From NCBI GenBank assembly GCA_015178975.1, contig WHVD01000292.1:1-64000 (forward strand): a stretch of 64,000 nucleotides of DNA, in the 5' to 3' direction. The notes under the pieces are model-generated. The model worked only from the letters and a program-made list of their open reading frames with translations. It did no database searches and was not told the origin of the DNA. Both the position numbers and the translations under genes were made by a program. Source of the DNA: Hysterangium stoloniferum. Taxonomy: Eukaryota > Basidiomycota > Agaricomycetes > Hysterangiales > Hysterangiaceae. Positions 31,527-43,420 of this stretch are shown piece by piece (the first letter of the stretch is position 1; the number at the start of each line of letters is the position of its first letter).

Positions 31527-34500
31527 TATGCAGGCAAATTGATCAAATCAACGGTCTTTATCAAAGAAGCTATATTATCCACGAGACCAATAATCTACAC
31601 GATGAAGCTTGCACTACAATGACAATAAATGAACTGCATACACGTATGGGACATACATATACATAGCACCAGCCACTGCGAAGCAAATGGTCAAAAATGG
31701 GGTAATCAAAGGAATAACACTAGACCACTCAAGGCCTATCGAGTTTTGCGAAGCCTGTATCAAAGGAAAGATTACTCAAGAACCAATCCCAAAAGTCCGG
31801 AAATCAGAATGAGCCAAACTTCAAGGCCAGAAGATACACACCGATGTGTGGGGGCCATCCGAAGTTCAAACCATCGGAGGTTGTAGATGGTATATATCAT
31901 TTACTGACGATTTCACAAGGGAAACAAGAACCTACCTGATGAAAATAAAGGGAGAAGCATTCCAAAAATACAAGGCATACGAGGCATTCCTAAATCAACA
32001 AAGAAACATTGCGATTAAGAAACTACAGTCAGACAATGGAGGCGAATATACATCTAATGAGTTTAAAGACTATCTATCCTCACAAGGAACTCTCCAACAG
32101 TTAACCGTTCATGATACTCCCCAACAGAATGGTGTCGCGGAAAGACTAAATCGAACATTAGTCGAACACACCCGATCAATGCTCATCGCTGCCAATCTGC
32201 CCAAGTTCCTATGGGGCAAGTGCATACAGCATGCAGTATATCTAAAAAATAGAACAGCAACATCAGCCCTCAATGGGAAAACACCATATGAACTAGTTAA
32301 CAACAAAAAGCCAAATCTAAAGGACTTACCGGAATGGGGAGAGATTGTATATGTGAAGATGGAGCCAGAGGGAGGTAAACTAGGACCCAAGGCAAAAGAG
32401 GGCCACTGGGTTGGGTACAGTTTTAACAGTGAAGGACACCGCATATATTGGCCAGAAAGACGCACCGTAACCATAGAACGAAATATAGCATTCCCCAAGC
32501 AAGCTGGGGTTCCTATACCCATATCAGGAAGAGATCTAGAACACAAAACATACAAGATACTTCCTCAAATCCCTACAGATGTACCATTACCCGAATCGCC
32601 TCAAGTTAGCATTCCAGAGCTACCAGAAACCACGGAATCCTTACCTCAAGAGCAATTGAGATGAAGTTCAAGAACCAGATTTCCATCTGATTATATGTGC
32701 CGTCTCAGACAAGGGGAAGGCACTGCAGGTTCTAGTCAGATCGAATTCTCTCCAAGACTGCAAGTACCAGAAGAATTCGGAAAGGCTACATGTGTTATAT
32801 TAGAAGATGAAAACAGTTTTGATGAAGACTCAATTTTATGGGAAGACAGTCCAAGTGAGCCACCAATTATGGTTGATAAAAACATCTCGTATACAGACAC
32901 ATATAGCCCATCGGAGTGGATGGACTTTACAGACAGAATGGACAGTGAGAGATCGGAAATGATAGGGATGGTCACAAACCTTCAAGAAGGTGTACCAGCT
33001 ACAGTGGAAGAAGCTATGAAAGGAAATGATTGGCCATTGTGGAAACCGGCATTTTTAAAGGAGTTGAAGGCCTTACACGATTTAGGCACCTGGGAACTCG
33101 TTGATAAACCCGAAGGAGTCAATATAGTTGGTTCTAAATGGACATTAAGAGTAAAACACGATGTGAATGGAAACATTACCACATACAAGGCACGACTCGT
33201 AGCTCAAGGCTTTACACAAGTATTCAGGACAGACTACGAAGAGACATTTTCTCCCATTGTTCATCTAGCTTCACTAAGGCTCATCACAGGCATAGCAGCC
33301 CAGAACAGCTGGCCTATAGAGCAAATGGATGTTAATAATGCATACTTGAATGCTAAGCTTATGGAAATGGTGTATATGCACCAACCACTGGGATTTCCTC
33401 AAGGTTCACCATCGAAAGTACTCAAAAAAGGCTCTATATGGTTTGAAACAATTGGGTAGAGAATGGTATAAGTTACTCAGCAAGGTGATGAATCAAATGG
33501 GATTTACTTGCTCATTATCTGATCCAGCTGTATTCTACAAACGAGTGGAGCACAGTATTATCATTATTGCAGTAGCCGTGGACGATCTCACCATCACTGC
33601 AAATATGAACGAAGGGATAATTCAAACAAAGGAGCAATTCAAATCACATTTCAAAATGAAGGATATGGGTGAATTACATTGGTTACTAAATATAGAGGTC
33701 AAATATGATATAAAAGTGCATACAATCTCATTCGGGCAAACCACATATATCGACTTGATTATCAAACATTTCAATTTACAAGACGCAGCCCCAATCACAC
33801 TGCCTATGGACCCTAAACCATTATTATCAAAAGAACGCGAAAATATGAAGAACATTCCATATCGCGAAGCCATTGGTTCATTAATGTGGGCCACAATGGG
33901 TACAAGACCAGATATTGCTTTCGCAGTATCTATTTTATCTCAATTTATGGAGAATCCGGGACGAGTACATTGGGAAGCAACGAAAAGAGTACTAAAATAT
34001 TTGAAGGGAACATGAAATTTCAAGTTAACATTGGGAAGAAACGAGAGTGGTATAATAGGGTATACAGATGCAGATTGGGGACAACAACCAGATCAATATT
34101 CAATGTCAGGCTATTGTTTTCTATTAAATGGTGGAGCATTCTCTTGGAGTTCAAACAAACAAAGACTTGTAACTTTATCTAGTACCGAGGCCAAATTCGT
34201 TGCAGCTACATATGCCATCAAAGAGGCATGCTGGATTTGCCAATTCATGAATGAAGTTTTTCATCCATTCACCAAATCAATCACACTTCATTGTGACAAT
34301 CAAGCCGCTATTATCATATCGAAGAATAATAGATTTCAAGGACGAACAAAACACATCGACATATGATACAAATTCATATACAAAATTGTAGAGAACGGCA
34401 CAGTTACACTCGCATATTGTCCTACCGAAGATATGACAGCAGACATATTCACCAAAGCTTTACCTCGCCCAAAACTCATCTATTTTACATCAAAACTTGG

Positions 34501-34528
34501 TCTTATCAACACTCGACTTGAGGGGAAG
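31527..34528 (+). pseudogene. copia-A integrase, reverse transcriptase and RNase H, four TGA stops
   Basis: The frame resumes after the Tc1 TA copy. Integrase: zinc-binding region with H-x-x-MGH and CEACIKGK, core with HTDVWGPSEV, SFTDDFTRETRTY, LQSDNGGEYTS and TPQQNGVAERLNRTL. RT: WPLWKPAFLKELKAL, VGSKWTLRVK, EQMDVNNAYLNAKL, then after a frameshift KALYGLKQLGREWY. The usual YVDD is replaced by VAVDDLTI. RNase H: IIGYTDADWGQQPDQYS, STEAKFVAATYA, CDNQAAIIISKN, DIFTKALPRPK. Interruptions: frameshift near 31660; one extra A in 33424-33429; TGA at 31810, 32662, 34013 and 34364, each at an expected Arg codon. The polypurine tract GAGGGGAAG precedes the 3' LTR. Confidence 0.93.
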
Positions 34529-34945
34529 TGTTAGTAATCAAGTCTTCACATAAACTGAAATCAGAATCAAACCTACAATGACGAGTATATGCACATATAT
34601 TGAAGTGCCATTAAGGAGGGAATAACTCCTAATTATGAATTTCTCCTTTATGATGCAATTGACTAGAAACTTTGAGTATCAAAAATTTCCCTTATTTACT
34701 CCCCTAATAACTCTCCTAAAATGATTAGAAAGTAGATAAAAAGTCGCAATATTTCGCCATATACCTCAGTGAAGTTTACTCACTCACTGAGGTCTATGCA
34801 CAATCATTCATTATCATTCTATTACTTATTAAACATATTGTAGCTTCGCAAACAGGTACTATAATATATAGTGAAGTTTACTCACTCACTCACTGAGCTT
34901 TGCAAACAGACTCTATCCTTTCAAAATCTTGTTTTCTAGGCAACA
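34529..34945 (+). mobile_element. copia-A 3' LTR (417 bp)
   Basis: Starts TGTTAGTAATCAAGTC and ends TTTCTAGGCAACA. Compared with the 5' LTR it has lost several CpG sites (for example near 34558, 34575, 34672 and 34922), while the 5' LTR has lost others (near 23000 and 23074). It is followed directly by an older copia relic without a matching target duplication. Confidence 0.93.
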
Positions 34946-35600
34946 GCATTATCATTGCTGCCATACATGTCAATGATTTCCTCTCGATTGCCAGCACTAC
35001 TGCCAAAAACAACACTTTTAAGGATCAACTGCATTGTGTGTGGACCATTTCAGACCTTGGCTCCATCCACTTTGTTGTTGGCATCACAGTGGAATGGGAT
35101 TGGCCAAATAATTCTGTCTACCTCTCCCAAACTGCCCTTATTGACAAAATTGTGTGTTAATTTGGCCAAGATACCTCTACTACCATTTCTACACCTATGG
35201 ACCATAGCCTCAAACTTTGTAGGTTTGACCACACCTCATTATCAACAACCAAGATATGTAGATAACCTACTCAAGATACCATATTGATCCCTCATAGGCT
35301 GTTTACTTTATTTAGCCATTTCCACATGTCCTGACATTTCTTTTGCCATTCAATAACTCTCACAATTTCTTGACAGTTATTCTACATCACATTGGCATGC
35401 CGCCATTCAAGTCATTCACTATCTGAAAAGAATAAGAAACCTTAAACTATGCCTGGGGTGGTTCCAACAACATTGCACTTCCTGGCTATACAGACTCTGA
35501 CATATTTCCAGGAAGTGTTCAGAATATCCACTGGAAAATCCACCCAGAGATCTGGAACTTAACACTAAATAGTGCTTTACAATAGCTTAGTAATCAGAAT
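34946..35600 (+). pseudogene. older Ty1/copia relic (reverse transcriptase C-terminal part)
   Basis: Plus-strand frames give IIIAAIHVNDFLSIASTT (position of the copia YVDD motif, here HVND), ISDLGSIHFVVGITVEWD, a segment like 'STPMDHSLKL' and, in other frames, SLIGCLLYLAISTCPDISFA. These are successive parts of copia RT C-terminus leading to RNase H, with frameshifts and stops. It is a different and older copy than copia-A. Confidence 0.75.
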
Positions 35601-38130
35601 AAAAATGTGATCCACCTTTTTTTATCTTGACCACATCTAATATACATATGTGCCTCGAAATTACACAATAACTTTGTTTCAGTTTGAATCTCCTTCTGAA
35701 TGCTTTAGTATGTATACTTGTAGCATAGTAGAGAAAAACCTCTCAGTGGATCTTTAATGCTGAAAGTAAGTGCTCAGATTGTCTGTCTGTTTGTATTACT
35801 TATCATGTATATTCATAGCACTGAGTTGCTATTAATCATACATCCATCATAGCTACACCTTTATTATGTTACACACTAATATGAGACTGAGATATACTAC
35901 TAGGGTCTTGATTTCTAACACCTACTAGCCTATAGCTATGGCCCACCAAGCATACCTAAGCTGCTAGCTGATATTCATGTACTATGTGGACTGTCTCTAC
36001 AAGACCTTGTTTTGTTGGTCTAGATGGTACTGTACACATTAGTGCCCATCCCCATTTTCCTGATGTAGTATGTCTGGTATGATTGAGTGATGGCTGACAC
36101 TGTAACATGAGTACTGCCCCTGGTTGTGGACAATACATACCTGGGCAATTACTGATATCATGTGCCCATCTTTTCATGTAAGATAACTCGGGCATGCCCA
36201 TCTCATCTAGTGAAGAGGGCCTGTTGCGGATTCTGATGTCACAAGCCAAATTCATTGATTTTACACCATGGAGTAAAAAGTTGAACCTCTGAGACCTTCA
36301 AGCCAGGTGTAAGGTCTACAATGGTGTCCAGTAATCTCTGGATAGGTTAGGATATGTATCTCAGGCTGGCAGTACTGCTATCACAAGATCATAGATCAGC
36401 TGCAGCAAACTTTGATTAGCACTCCCGGTTATTGTTGATCCTCAAACAGATACGGATGTCAGAACGGGATAAGGAAATTGATGATGTGGGTCAGTTTTGA
36501 AATGGTTCACTGTAGTATATATGTGAAAGTGTAAGCATAGGTCATTGCCATGTTCATTATTCTGTATGGTATGATATGGTTTGACTCTTTTTCCCGTGAT
36601 TCAACTGTCCTATTGTCCATGTATCCATACATATCTTACCTCGAGTCCCTATCATTCGAGCTAGTTTCGTTCAGGGATAACTGGATGAACTTTTAGCCTT
36701 GTATGTAGTCTCAGCTTGTACTAGTCCGCAGTCAACGGATTTCAAGAAATGTGTGAAATTAGACCTGGTTAAGGTTAATAATATGAATTATTCTGGCTTA
36801 CCAGACTCAAATCTGCGCTGCATGCCAGTGGGTCAAAGGTCATGGAGCTGTGGCGTTTTCTGGGTTGCGAGAATTTATAACTCTGTACATACGTGTAGGT
36901 AGCCCATTAGACAGCTTTGAGACAGCTTGAATGGCATCAAAAGTAAAACATTTCCATATTCTCGAATATCGTTCGTCAGAGTGCAGTGTAACTCGATACC
37001 GACTAGACACATCCCACTCCTCACGGTTTTGTTTCCAAACAGCTACGCAAGTAATAGTAACTAAATGTATCTCTACACGCCATTCCATTAATTCGCCGCT
37101 CATTTCAGTCCATCTGGAATCATGTTCTCGTGTGCCAGGCCTGCGTTAACCATAGCTAATACCCATACCCCATACCCCATACCCTTCACTCCCCAGATCA
37201 CCTCTCACAGCCTCCCGTCCGGAGAATTATCCGTTTTCCCTCTCCCCGCGCTTTAATGATCCCCAATATCATATGAAGACTGTATGTGAATTCTATCGCC
37301 ACCCTGCTGGGAGGGATGGTGGGCGTTCATGCGCAGTTTTGGAATGATTCTTGTTGAATTTTAAATTATAAAGTTGTATGCTTACCTAGATCGGATTTAG
37401 ACTTATGGGTATCGTACCGCAATGAGAGGACAACACTGCAATATTGTCGACCATTGTCAATGTGCTGTATGCATGCTCGGACCCGCAAGAAAAATACACG
37501 AAATATGGAAAACGAAAAGAAAGTGAATCAAAGCTTTATCTCACAAGATGTACTAATCGTTGCATATCTTCTGCTTGTTTATTCTTCTGCTCATCCTAGC
37601 AATGACTATTGATATAGAAAATAAAATGTACAAAATCAAAGTATAGTATTCGAAGCTCACGGTCACCTCTATCTAGATCTAGAGACCTGATTTCGAGCTT
37701 GGTATAGATGGTACTTGCTTACTTCCTAGTCTGTTAATACTTACTGCAATTGTGTGTATGGAGACATATACTCAGACGGCAGGGATGCCACATCCAGAGT
37801 TGTGATCATCGTCATCAAGGTTTGGCAGTTAACGAGTATAATCTAACCCCCGTCGTCGTCCTACTAACCTGACTTAGTCGCAACTCACCTAGAGTGCTGT
37901 GCCAGCAAAGAGAATTTGAAGGCTTAGGTCTGAGCTAAAAGTATTCACAGACGGCGGATTGCGACCTTACTGAGTCCACGGATCAAATATTTTAATTCAC
38001 CTCACAAGAGGCAAACCCATTTCCATTACAATGGAAACCATGAACAAACACGCAACTGGGCTGCTCAAGAGTCAAGCATTGGATTAAAAATCAATTTATT
38101 GTTTGGTATTTATATGAATGACGACAGAAT
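35601..38130. other. gene-poor spacer; one unassigned minus-strand frame at 35956-36255
   Basis: No family is recognised. The 99-codon minus-strand frame 36255-35956 (starts MNLACDIRIRNRPSSLDEMG, Cys/Trp/Pro-containing) has somewhat protein-like composition and could be an exon of an unknown or lost gene. A second frame at 36840-37103 is less convincing. A short CATACCCC repeat is at 37161-37184. Confidence 0.3.
37161..37184. repeat. short tandem repeat (CATACCCC x3)
   Basis: ACCCATACCCCATACCCCATACCC. It is not the usual fungal telomere repeat (CCCTAA) and is isolated within intergenic sequence. Confidence 0.8.
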
Positions 38131-39866
38131 TTAGAATCGCCTCTCACAGTTCTTGATGTAGAAACCTGCGTATTCCCTTATGTCCGGGATAGTGACACAG
38201 GGTAAGTAAATCTCGAATCTCTCTCTGAGGGCGGCCTCCTTGAGCGCCAAGTTCCACTGCTCCCGGGTCAAAGAATCAATATACACGAGGGATTCGTGTT
38301 CCATTATTTTACTGATGAGGTATTGCGTTTGAAACAGATCACATTCCCCATCCAGGACGAAATCCGCCTCCAACCGAACGAGATGGTTCAGCTTGAAGAG
38401 ACAGCTGACTAGTCTATCTGCCAAGTGACACTATAACATCGGCATTGATATTATTGTACGTGAGCTCAATGCCTCGAAATAGACGTACTGGTTCAATAGG
38501 GGACGAGTCGTACCATATCGCGTAAGGAATATGAAGGTGTTGGATGTGTGGGGCAGCCTCAACAAAACGTTCGAATACCTCCAAATCCATACGAAGGGCA
38601 TTGAAGACACGTAATGAAATCATTGCTTGGAGGGTGGGTAGGCATTCTTCTGAGATTGAACATTCCAAGTATTCTATTTGCTGAGCAATATCCAAGGGAA
38701 ACCCGTTGCCGAAAGGGCCGACATGGGATTTGAAGCCAAGTACTAGGGAACGAAGTCGAGACAGGGTCTGTGGCTGGATGAAACCTGAGTAGTTGTTCAG
38801 AGTGCGAATTTGTAAACGTTCAATAGTTTGATGCTTGTGGAGGAAGGTTGTGAAGGGGCTCTCTTCGCATGGGTTGTGGAAATAGTGGCCCAATGCGGCA
38901 TCATCATCTGGGAATTCTGGGAATAATTTGGTATCCCCTTCGAGTGTTAATTCAACCAAGGAAGGCCAATATGCACGTTGCCAGATTACCAAAAAGTCAA
39001 AATTGGCCGGCTTTGGCACAAAACGTAGGTGTAGATGCTTCAATGTTGTAAATTGGATTATCCAATCGACGAGACTATCAGATTCATGGTGCCAAGGGAC
39101 ATTATCGATGGTTAGGCAAAACGTCGTAATATTGGGAAATTTTCCTAACTGATTATGTGAAAGGATTTACGACAAGGTGAACAGATTATGGCAGGCTTAC
39201 TGGGGAAATAGGGGGAAGATTCACAGGCACCGTTATTTTCTCTTTGAATAGAAATTGTCTTTTCCCTAAGTCAAAATAGAATTCATCCATATTGTTTCGT
39301 TGCCCAAGGCTCTTGAACAGAGATTCGAAGGCATATCCAACGGGTAGCTGGGACCCCCAACGAAAACAGCGCAGACGTGTCATATGCTTTACGGCGTCAG
39401 CGAGCGCCAACACACACTCCTCGTAGACCTCTCGTTTACGCGGTCGATTGAAAAGTGAGAAAGATGGGATAATAGGGGGGAAGGATGTGATAGAGTTACA
39501 GTTCTCAAAATCGTCACAGTCTGGAATAGCTTTACAAGCGTTCCACCTGTGCTCAGACGCAACCGCCTCGTTAATTATTTCGAGTGACCGAGTTCTTGCA
39601 GCGAGATAAGGATTAGAAGCAATCCGTTGCCATATGTCGATTCGGAGGGGGTCGCACCGGATGTGGATATAGTCGAGCCACTTCGAAACGATTATGCGGT
39701 GGAAATCCTCCGATACTTGTGCCATACTCATGAGATCACAACGATCCTCGATGTGAGAGATGATCATAACGAGAACTTCTACGGGACAAGTGAAAAGCGG
39801 TTGGTTGAACGCGGGAACTGCTGGTTCTGTGGATGGACATGTTACAGACATGGGGGGGTAAAACAA
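38131..39866 (-). CDS. F-box protein with LRR-like C-terminal region (542 aa, two introns)
   Basis: Exons on the minus strand are 39866-39201, 39148-38460 and 38404-38131, total 1629 nt and in frame throughout. Introns are 39200-39149 (52 nt, GTAAGC...CAG, phase 0) and 38459-38405 (55 nt, GTACAA...CAG, phase 2). An F-box motif lies at residues ~27-75 (CPVEVLVMIISHIEDRCDLM with VSEDFHRIIV), followed by a helical/LRR-like region with HLHLRFVPK, SLVELTLEGD and TIERLQIRTL. F-box proteins serve as substrate adaptors of SCF ubiquitin ligases; the substrate is unknown. It is the only host-type gene here with an intact model, and its 3' two thirds are duplicated as a pseudogene at 12573-13715. The second donor site is weak, so the exon 2/3 join is less certain than the first. 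Confidence 0.85.
38405..38459 (-). other. intron 2 of the F-box gene
   Basis: 55 nt, GTACAA donor and AGTCAG acceptor on the minus strand. Removing it joins RGIELT to CLFKLNHLVRLEADF; without splicing the frame stops within the intron. Confidence 0.65.
39149..39200 (-). other. intron 1 of the F-box gene
   Basis: 52 nt, GTAAGC donor and ATCAG acceptor on the minus strand. Removing it joins the frame ending NLPPISP to LGKFPNITTF in phase 0. Confidence 0.85.
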
Positions 39867-40404
39867 CGTGCTAGCACAGCGAATACATATCGCCTCCGAG
39901 ATCCCGTATTATAACATGATTATGTAAAGGCTTGAAGCAAAGGCGGTCAGCTGATTTGATCTCACTCAATTAGAAGGAGCGCACGAGAACTCCAAAAGCT
40001 TGCCGAGAGGATGCACCTTCAAATGACGATTTTTGGATTCTCTCAAGCTTATTATGAGCCAGGAAATACTGAAAGCCATGCACAAGCTGGAGCTGTAAGC
40101 ATGCTAGCAGATATGTGCTGTGGTAAAGTCCATTGGCGAACCGAAGCAAGTACCCATAACATAGTTACGAAATAAACAGAATTTGGGACTGTTCAGGGTG
40201 TACCATTGATGACACAGCCTACCATATGTCTCGGGACATCAGGAGATAGTATGTATGGTATCATATGGTTTCATTTTTTTCCTGCGATTCAGATCGGTAT
40301 GCGAGCGAGCTGCAATTAATTCGAACCATATAAGTAAGTGTTACTAGGTACATATGGATACACGTCTCCAATGAGTTAGTTGTCACCTACAAACGTCACC
40401 CACT
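39867..40404. other. intergenic, upstream of the F-box gene
   Basis: No coding feature supported. This is the expected promoter side of the minus-strand F-box gene; no clear TATA box was identified. Confidence 0.4.
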
Positions 40405-40701
40405 ATGGATGCTCAGGATTATCCAATGCAAGTATCCACAGAGTTTTTGACGACTACAATGGCTGCCGTTCGTGATAGTGCTCTTCAAGGCGTCCAAGTG
40501 ACATGGGACTTGCATATGGAGCAGTTTGAGACTATGCAGCATCAACTCCTCGAAGCACAGCAGAAGAATAACATACCGCAACCCAAATCTATGGTCAACC
40601 CTCGTGTAAGGGAATGGACCCATGCCTGGAGGGAGAGACAACAACCTGTGTCGCTAATAGACAGGTTGTCTCCACGGCTGGATGTACGGGTGGGGGAATA
40701 A
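40405..40701 (+). pseudogene. detached copy of the gypsy-D C-terminal extension (98 aa)
   Basis: The frame starts MDAQDYPMQVSTEFLTTTMA and aligns with the minus-strand frame starting MDAQDPCTQVSMEILTATMA at 52874-52571, through 'VTWDLHMEQFETMQHQLLEA' versus 'VVWDLHMGHLETMHCQFLKA' and a shared Trp-Arg-Glu-rich end. At 52.9 kb the segment follows a gypsy integrase/chromodomain-like region; here no integrase or RT is nearby. It is probably a fragment of a related element, although a domesticated copy cannot be excluded. Confidence 0.65.
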
Positions 40702-41047
40702 GCGGTGGAGGGAAGAGGTTATATAGTACAAGATGATTTTGTCAATCTCCAGCGCGGTGTTTCTCCTCGTTACTCCCCTCCCTGTCTCCACCCATCATCA
40801 CTATCGCCGTCTTCGCTCTTTTCACGCACCATCTCCCCCCACGCATCGAGGCCGCACCACTACCCGCATTCTTCGTCTTCTCCCCGCCTTTCTTAAGCGC
40901 TATCGACGCTGCTGTCTCAATTCATCTCAACACAGCCCCCGCTGCTGATCCGCTGCCACTCCCATTAGCATCTAATTCCAGACCTGCTGTCCGGCTTCAA
41001 GCTTCCGTTGAATTCTTGCTCGTGTGATGATCTGCTATGCTTGTTTT

Positions 41048-41760
41048 AAAGAGAATAACGCCTCTGCTTCGATCATGGCGTAGGCGGTGGGTGATTCAAC
41101 TGGCGCATCCACCTCTCGAGTGTCAAGCTAGGACAGACTTGGACAGCAAAACGGTGTAATATTCGGGTCGCGGTTCGCTGGGAGTGACGGGGTGTGATAG
41201 AATGATAGAGGAGTCCAAAACTCGCACATACACCTCATGCGCGGCTGCGAACCCCGATACACACGAGTTGGGAAAGAGAGGGAAAGGAAGAACATGGTAC
41301 TTTCACTCCCGTGCCATTCCATCACGATCATTCTTCGATCGGTATCCACCCTCCCGGGTGCCCAGTCAGAATAGACAGACATACAGGACGAAGAGGTGAA
41401 ATGGAGCGGTCTAGCTCGGGATATAAAATGGTCGAGAGGAGTTCGCACTCACACCGATACGCCCAGATGGAAAAGAGAGGGAAAGAAAGGACATTGTGTG
41501 ACCACCCCCATCATATCCTCCCTAAGCAAAGATAAAGACAGACAGCGGGCTCTAACCCGGATTGGAATAGAATAGTCGAGGAGTACCTCATTCGTTCGCA
41601 TTTGCATCTACATATCTAGAGTGCAGTTGCAAAAACCCGCGGAGTACACGCAAATTGAAACGAGGTGTAATATCCTGTGTCTAAGAAAGTCTAGCTCGGG
41701 ATGGGATGATCAAGGGGTGGGGCCAAGGTGGGATCGTGGTTGATAGAAAGAGACACTGCA
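41048..41760. repeat. diverged third copy of the 5' part of the large duplication
   Basis: Motif order matches 60-640 and 45730-46290: 'agagaataacgcc', 'gcgcatccacc', 'tcaagctaggacagactt', 'gtccaaaactcgcacatacacc', 'gaggtgtaatat', 'gtctaagaaagtctagctcggg' and 'gtggttgatagaaagag'. Similarity is clearly lower than between the two main copies. This suggests a dispersed repeat, possibly an LTR or element leader, that was present before the large duplication. Confidence 0.65.
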
Positions 41761-42929
41761 GATGAATAATTGAAATTTGAGAAGAGATAGCCTAGCGATT
41801 GCTTGTGGAGTGAGAATCATGTGTTTGGGTGGATAGTGCGGAAGTGGTGGCGGGATGACGCGGGCTAGAAACAGTGGTACGATGGCGCTGGAGAAGAATA
41901 CGGCAAGATAGGATATGCACGAAGGGACGGAGGGCGGAAGATATTGACCGGCGGAATCGAAAGAAGTGGGCAGCGACGAAATTGCAGTAAGTTGAAATGG
42001 GACCGAAAGGACGAGTCTGAGGCTGCATACACGCCCATCCACCCTGGACCTGAACGTGCATCTGCCCCTGCAGACACAAACACAAACAACATAGTCCACA
42101 GTGAGCTTCCTAATCTCTGCATCTGAATGTGCATGCAACCCACCTGTCCACCCCGGCTCCTGCTCTCACTTCTACTACTACCTTGCCTTAATGCAGGCGC
42201 AGGCACAATCCTCTTTACACCAGCACCTAGCGATTGACGACGATGTGGTTATTGCTTTTGTTCATGTTTCCCCGCTTGACTCTGCCGTTGCGCCTGGGCG
42301 TCTTGCCCAGCATCAGTTTGTGCCCTTCAGCCGCAATCTGTGCAGGCGTAGAGAGCAAACGGACCAGTCCGGGTCGCGATTGTGGTTGTGGTTGTGATTG
42401 AGTATGCGATTGCGACTGCAAGTGCGAGGGTTTGGGAGTTTTGCCAAGGTGTCGTGTGACTGATATGTTGTTGTCGTCGTCGCTTGAAGTGGGGTTGTGA
42501 ATGGGATCAGGATTTGGCGTGTAGTTGGTGTTGCAGTGCGGCGCTGGAACTTCGATTGTGGAGCTGACTACACTGGGATTGCGATTGTGGGGATAGCTGC
42601 GGCTACTGTGGTCGGACCCGTGCCGCCTGCTTTGCCCCTGCCCCCAACGATACCTGAAACGCTATGCGGATACCCAGTTGACATCGATTCACCCAACCCC
42701 AAGACTGGCGCCAATCCCGTGAGGGATATCCCATTAGACCCTGGCCATCCCGCCCCTGCTGCTGCTGCAAACATAAAGTTCCCGCCTCCGGATCCCAATG
42801 TCCCCTCACCTCCACCCCTTCGTGCCAAACATAAACCCTCTCACGATTTCTGGAGGGTTAACACTGACACTTGCGCTCGTCGTTGATGCATAGCCTCTAA
42901 ATTCACAGAGTCCAGTGAAGGACGGCATG

Positions 42930-43420
42930 TCAAAGGTGATGAGATAGGGTATTGATGGGCATGTTGTTGCTAGTATTGAAGGCTATGGAGATGTTCATGT
43001 CAATACCGCTGCTAGTATCTAGACAGGGAATGGCAGCTGGAGCTTGATTCGGATTTGATGTTTGGATCTGATTCTGAGCCTGCGGCGACAGTATGTATTT
43101 GCTAAAGGAAAAGAGGTCTTCATTATCATCTGGGATGAGGGAATGAGTGAAGGCAGGAGCGCATGCTTGGTAGTGCTGAAGTTCAGCATGGGCTTGCAAC
43201 TGTAGAAAGCGGCGTGCGACTTGAAACCAGCCTATCGAAGACCAATCATTGAACGTGTGGATTACAGTTGATTCTCATAATCCATACGACACTCCGGGGG
43301 AGTATGGTGCACAAGGGAGTACGAATAGCTGCAAGGAGGAAAATCCTATGGGTTTCAAGGGAGTCTGGGTTGTCGAGTAATGGGTTAAGAGGGAGATCCA
43401 TGGCCTAAGACCGGCTGAAG
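42930..43420 (-). pseudogene. possible remnant of a host gene, unassigned
   Basis: A minus-strand frame can be followed from about 43420 through 'FNDWSSIGWFQVARRFLQ' to an end after 'NNMPINTLSHHL' near 42930, crossed by one TGA in a TTATGAGAA context near 43280. Its composition (aromatic and Gln/Asn-rich) looks protein-like, but I recognise no family. It may be one exon of a larger gene. Confidence 0.3.

Larger units (their letters stand above)
14667..34945 (+). mobile_element. Ty1/copia retrotransposon (copia-A) carrying three nested insertions
   Basis: Removing the gypsy element 14852-22922, the gypsy element 24419-30166 and the Tc1 element 30277-31524, with one copy of each target duplication, leaves about 5.2 kb with two ~420 bp LTRs, primer-binding site, gag, protease, integrase, RT and RNase H in the Ty1/copia order. 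All three insertions have matched target duplications (ACTCC, CTCAC, TA). The reading frame is broken by TGA codons at 31810, 32662, 34013 and 34364, one extra A in a run at 33424-33429, and a frameshift near 31660. The LTRs differ mostly at CpG sites. The first ~8 bp of the 5' LTR are not recognisable and no outer target duplication was found. Confidence 0.93.

Noticed and set aside
14667..34945. Treating copia-A, both gypsies and Tc1 as adjacent, independent elements
   Set aside because: Matched target duplications and resumed copia frames and LTR sequence at every junction show nesting.
37161..37184. Telomere-like CCCATA repeat
   Set aside because: Only three short units, and the unit is CATACCCC rather than CCCTAA.
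42497..42886. Pro-rich 129-codon frame as a secreted or structural protein
   Set aside because: Low complexity, a Gly-rich frame on the opposite strand, no signal peptide and no splice support.
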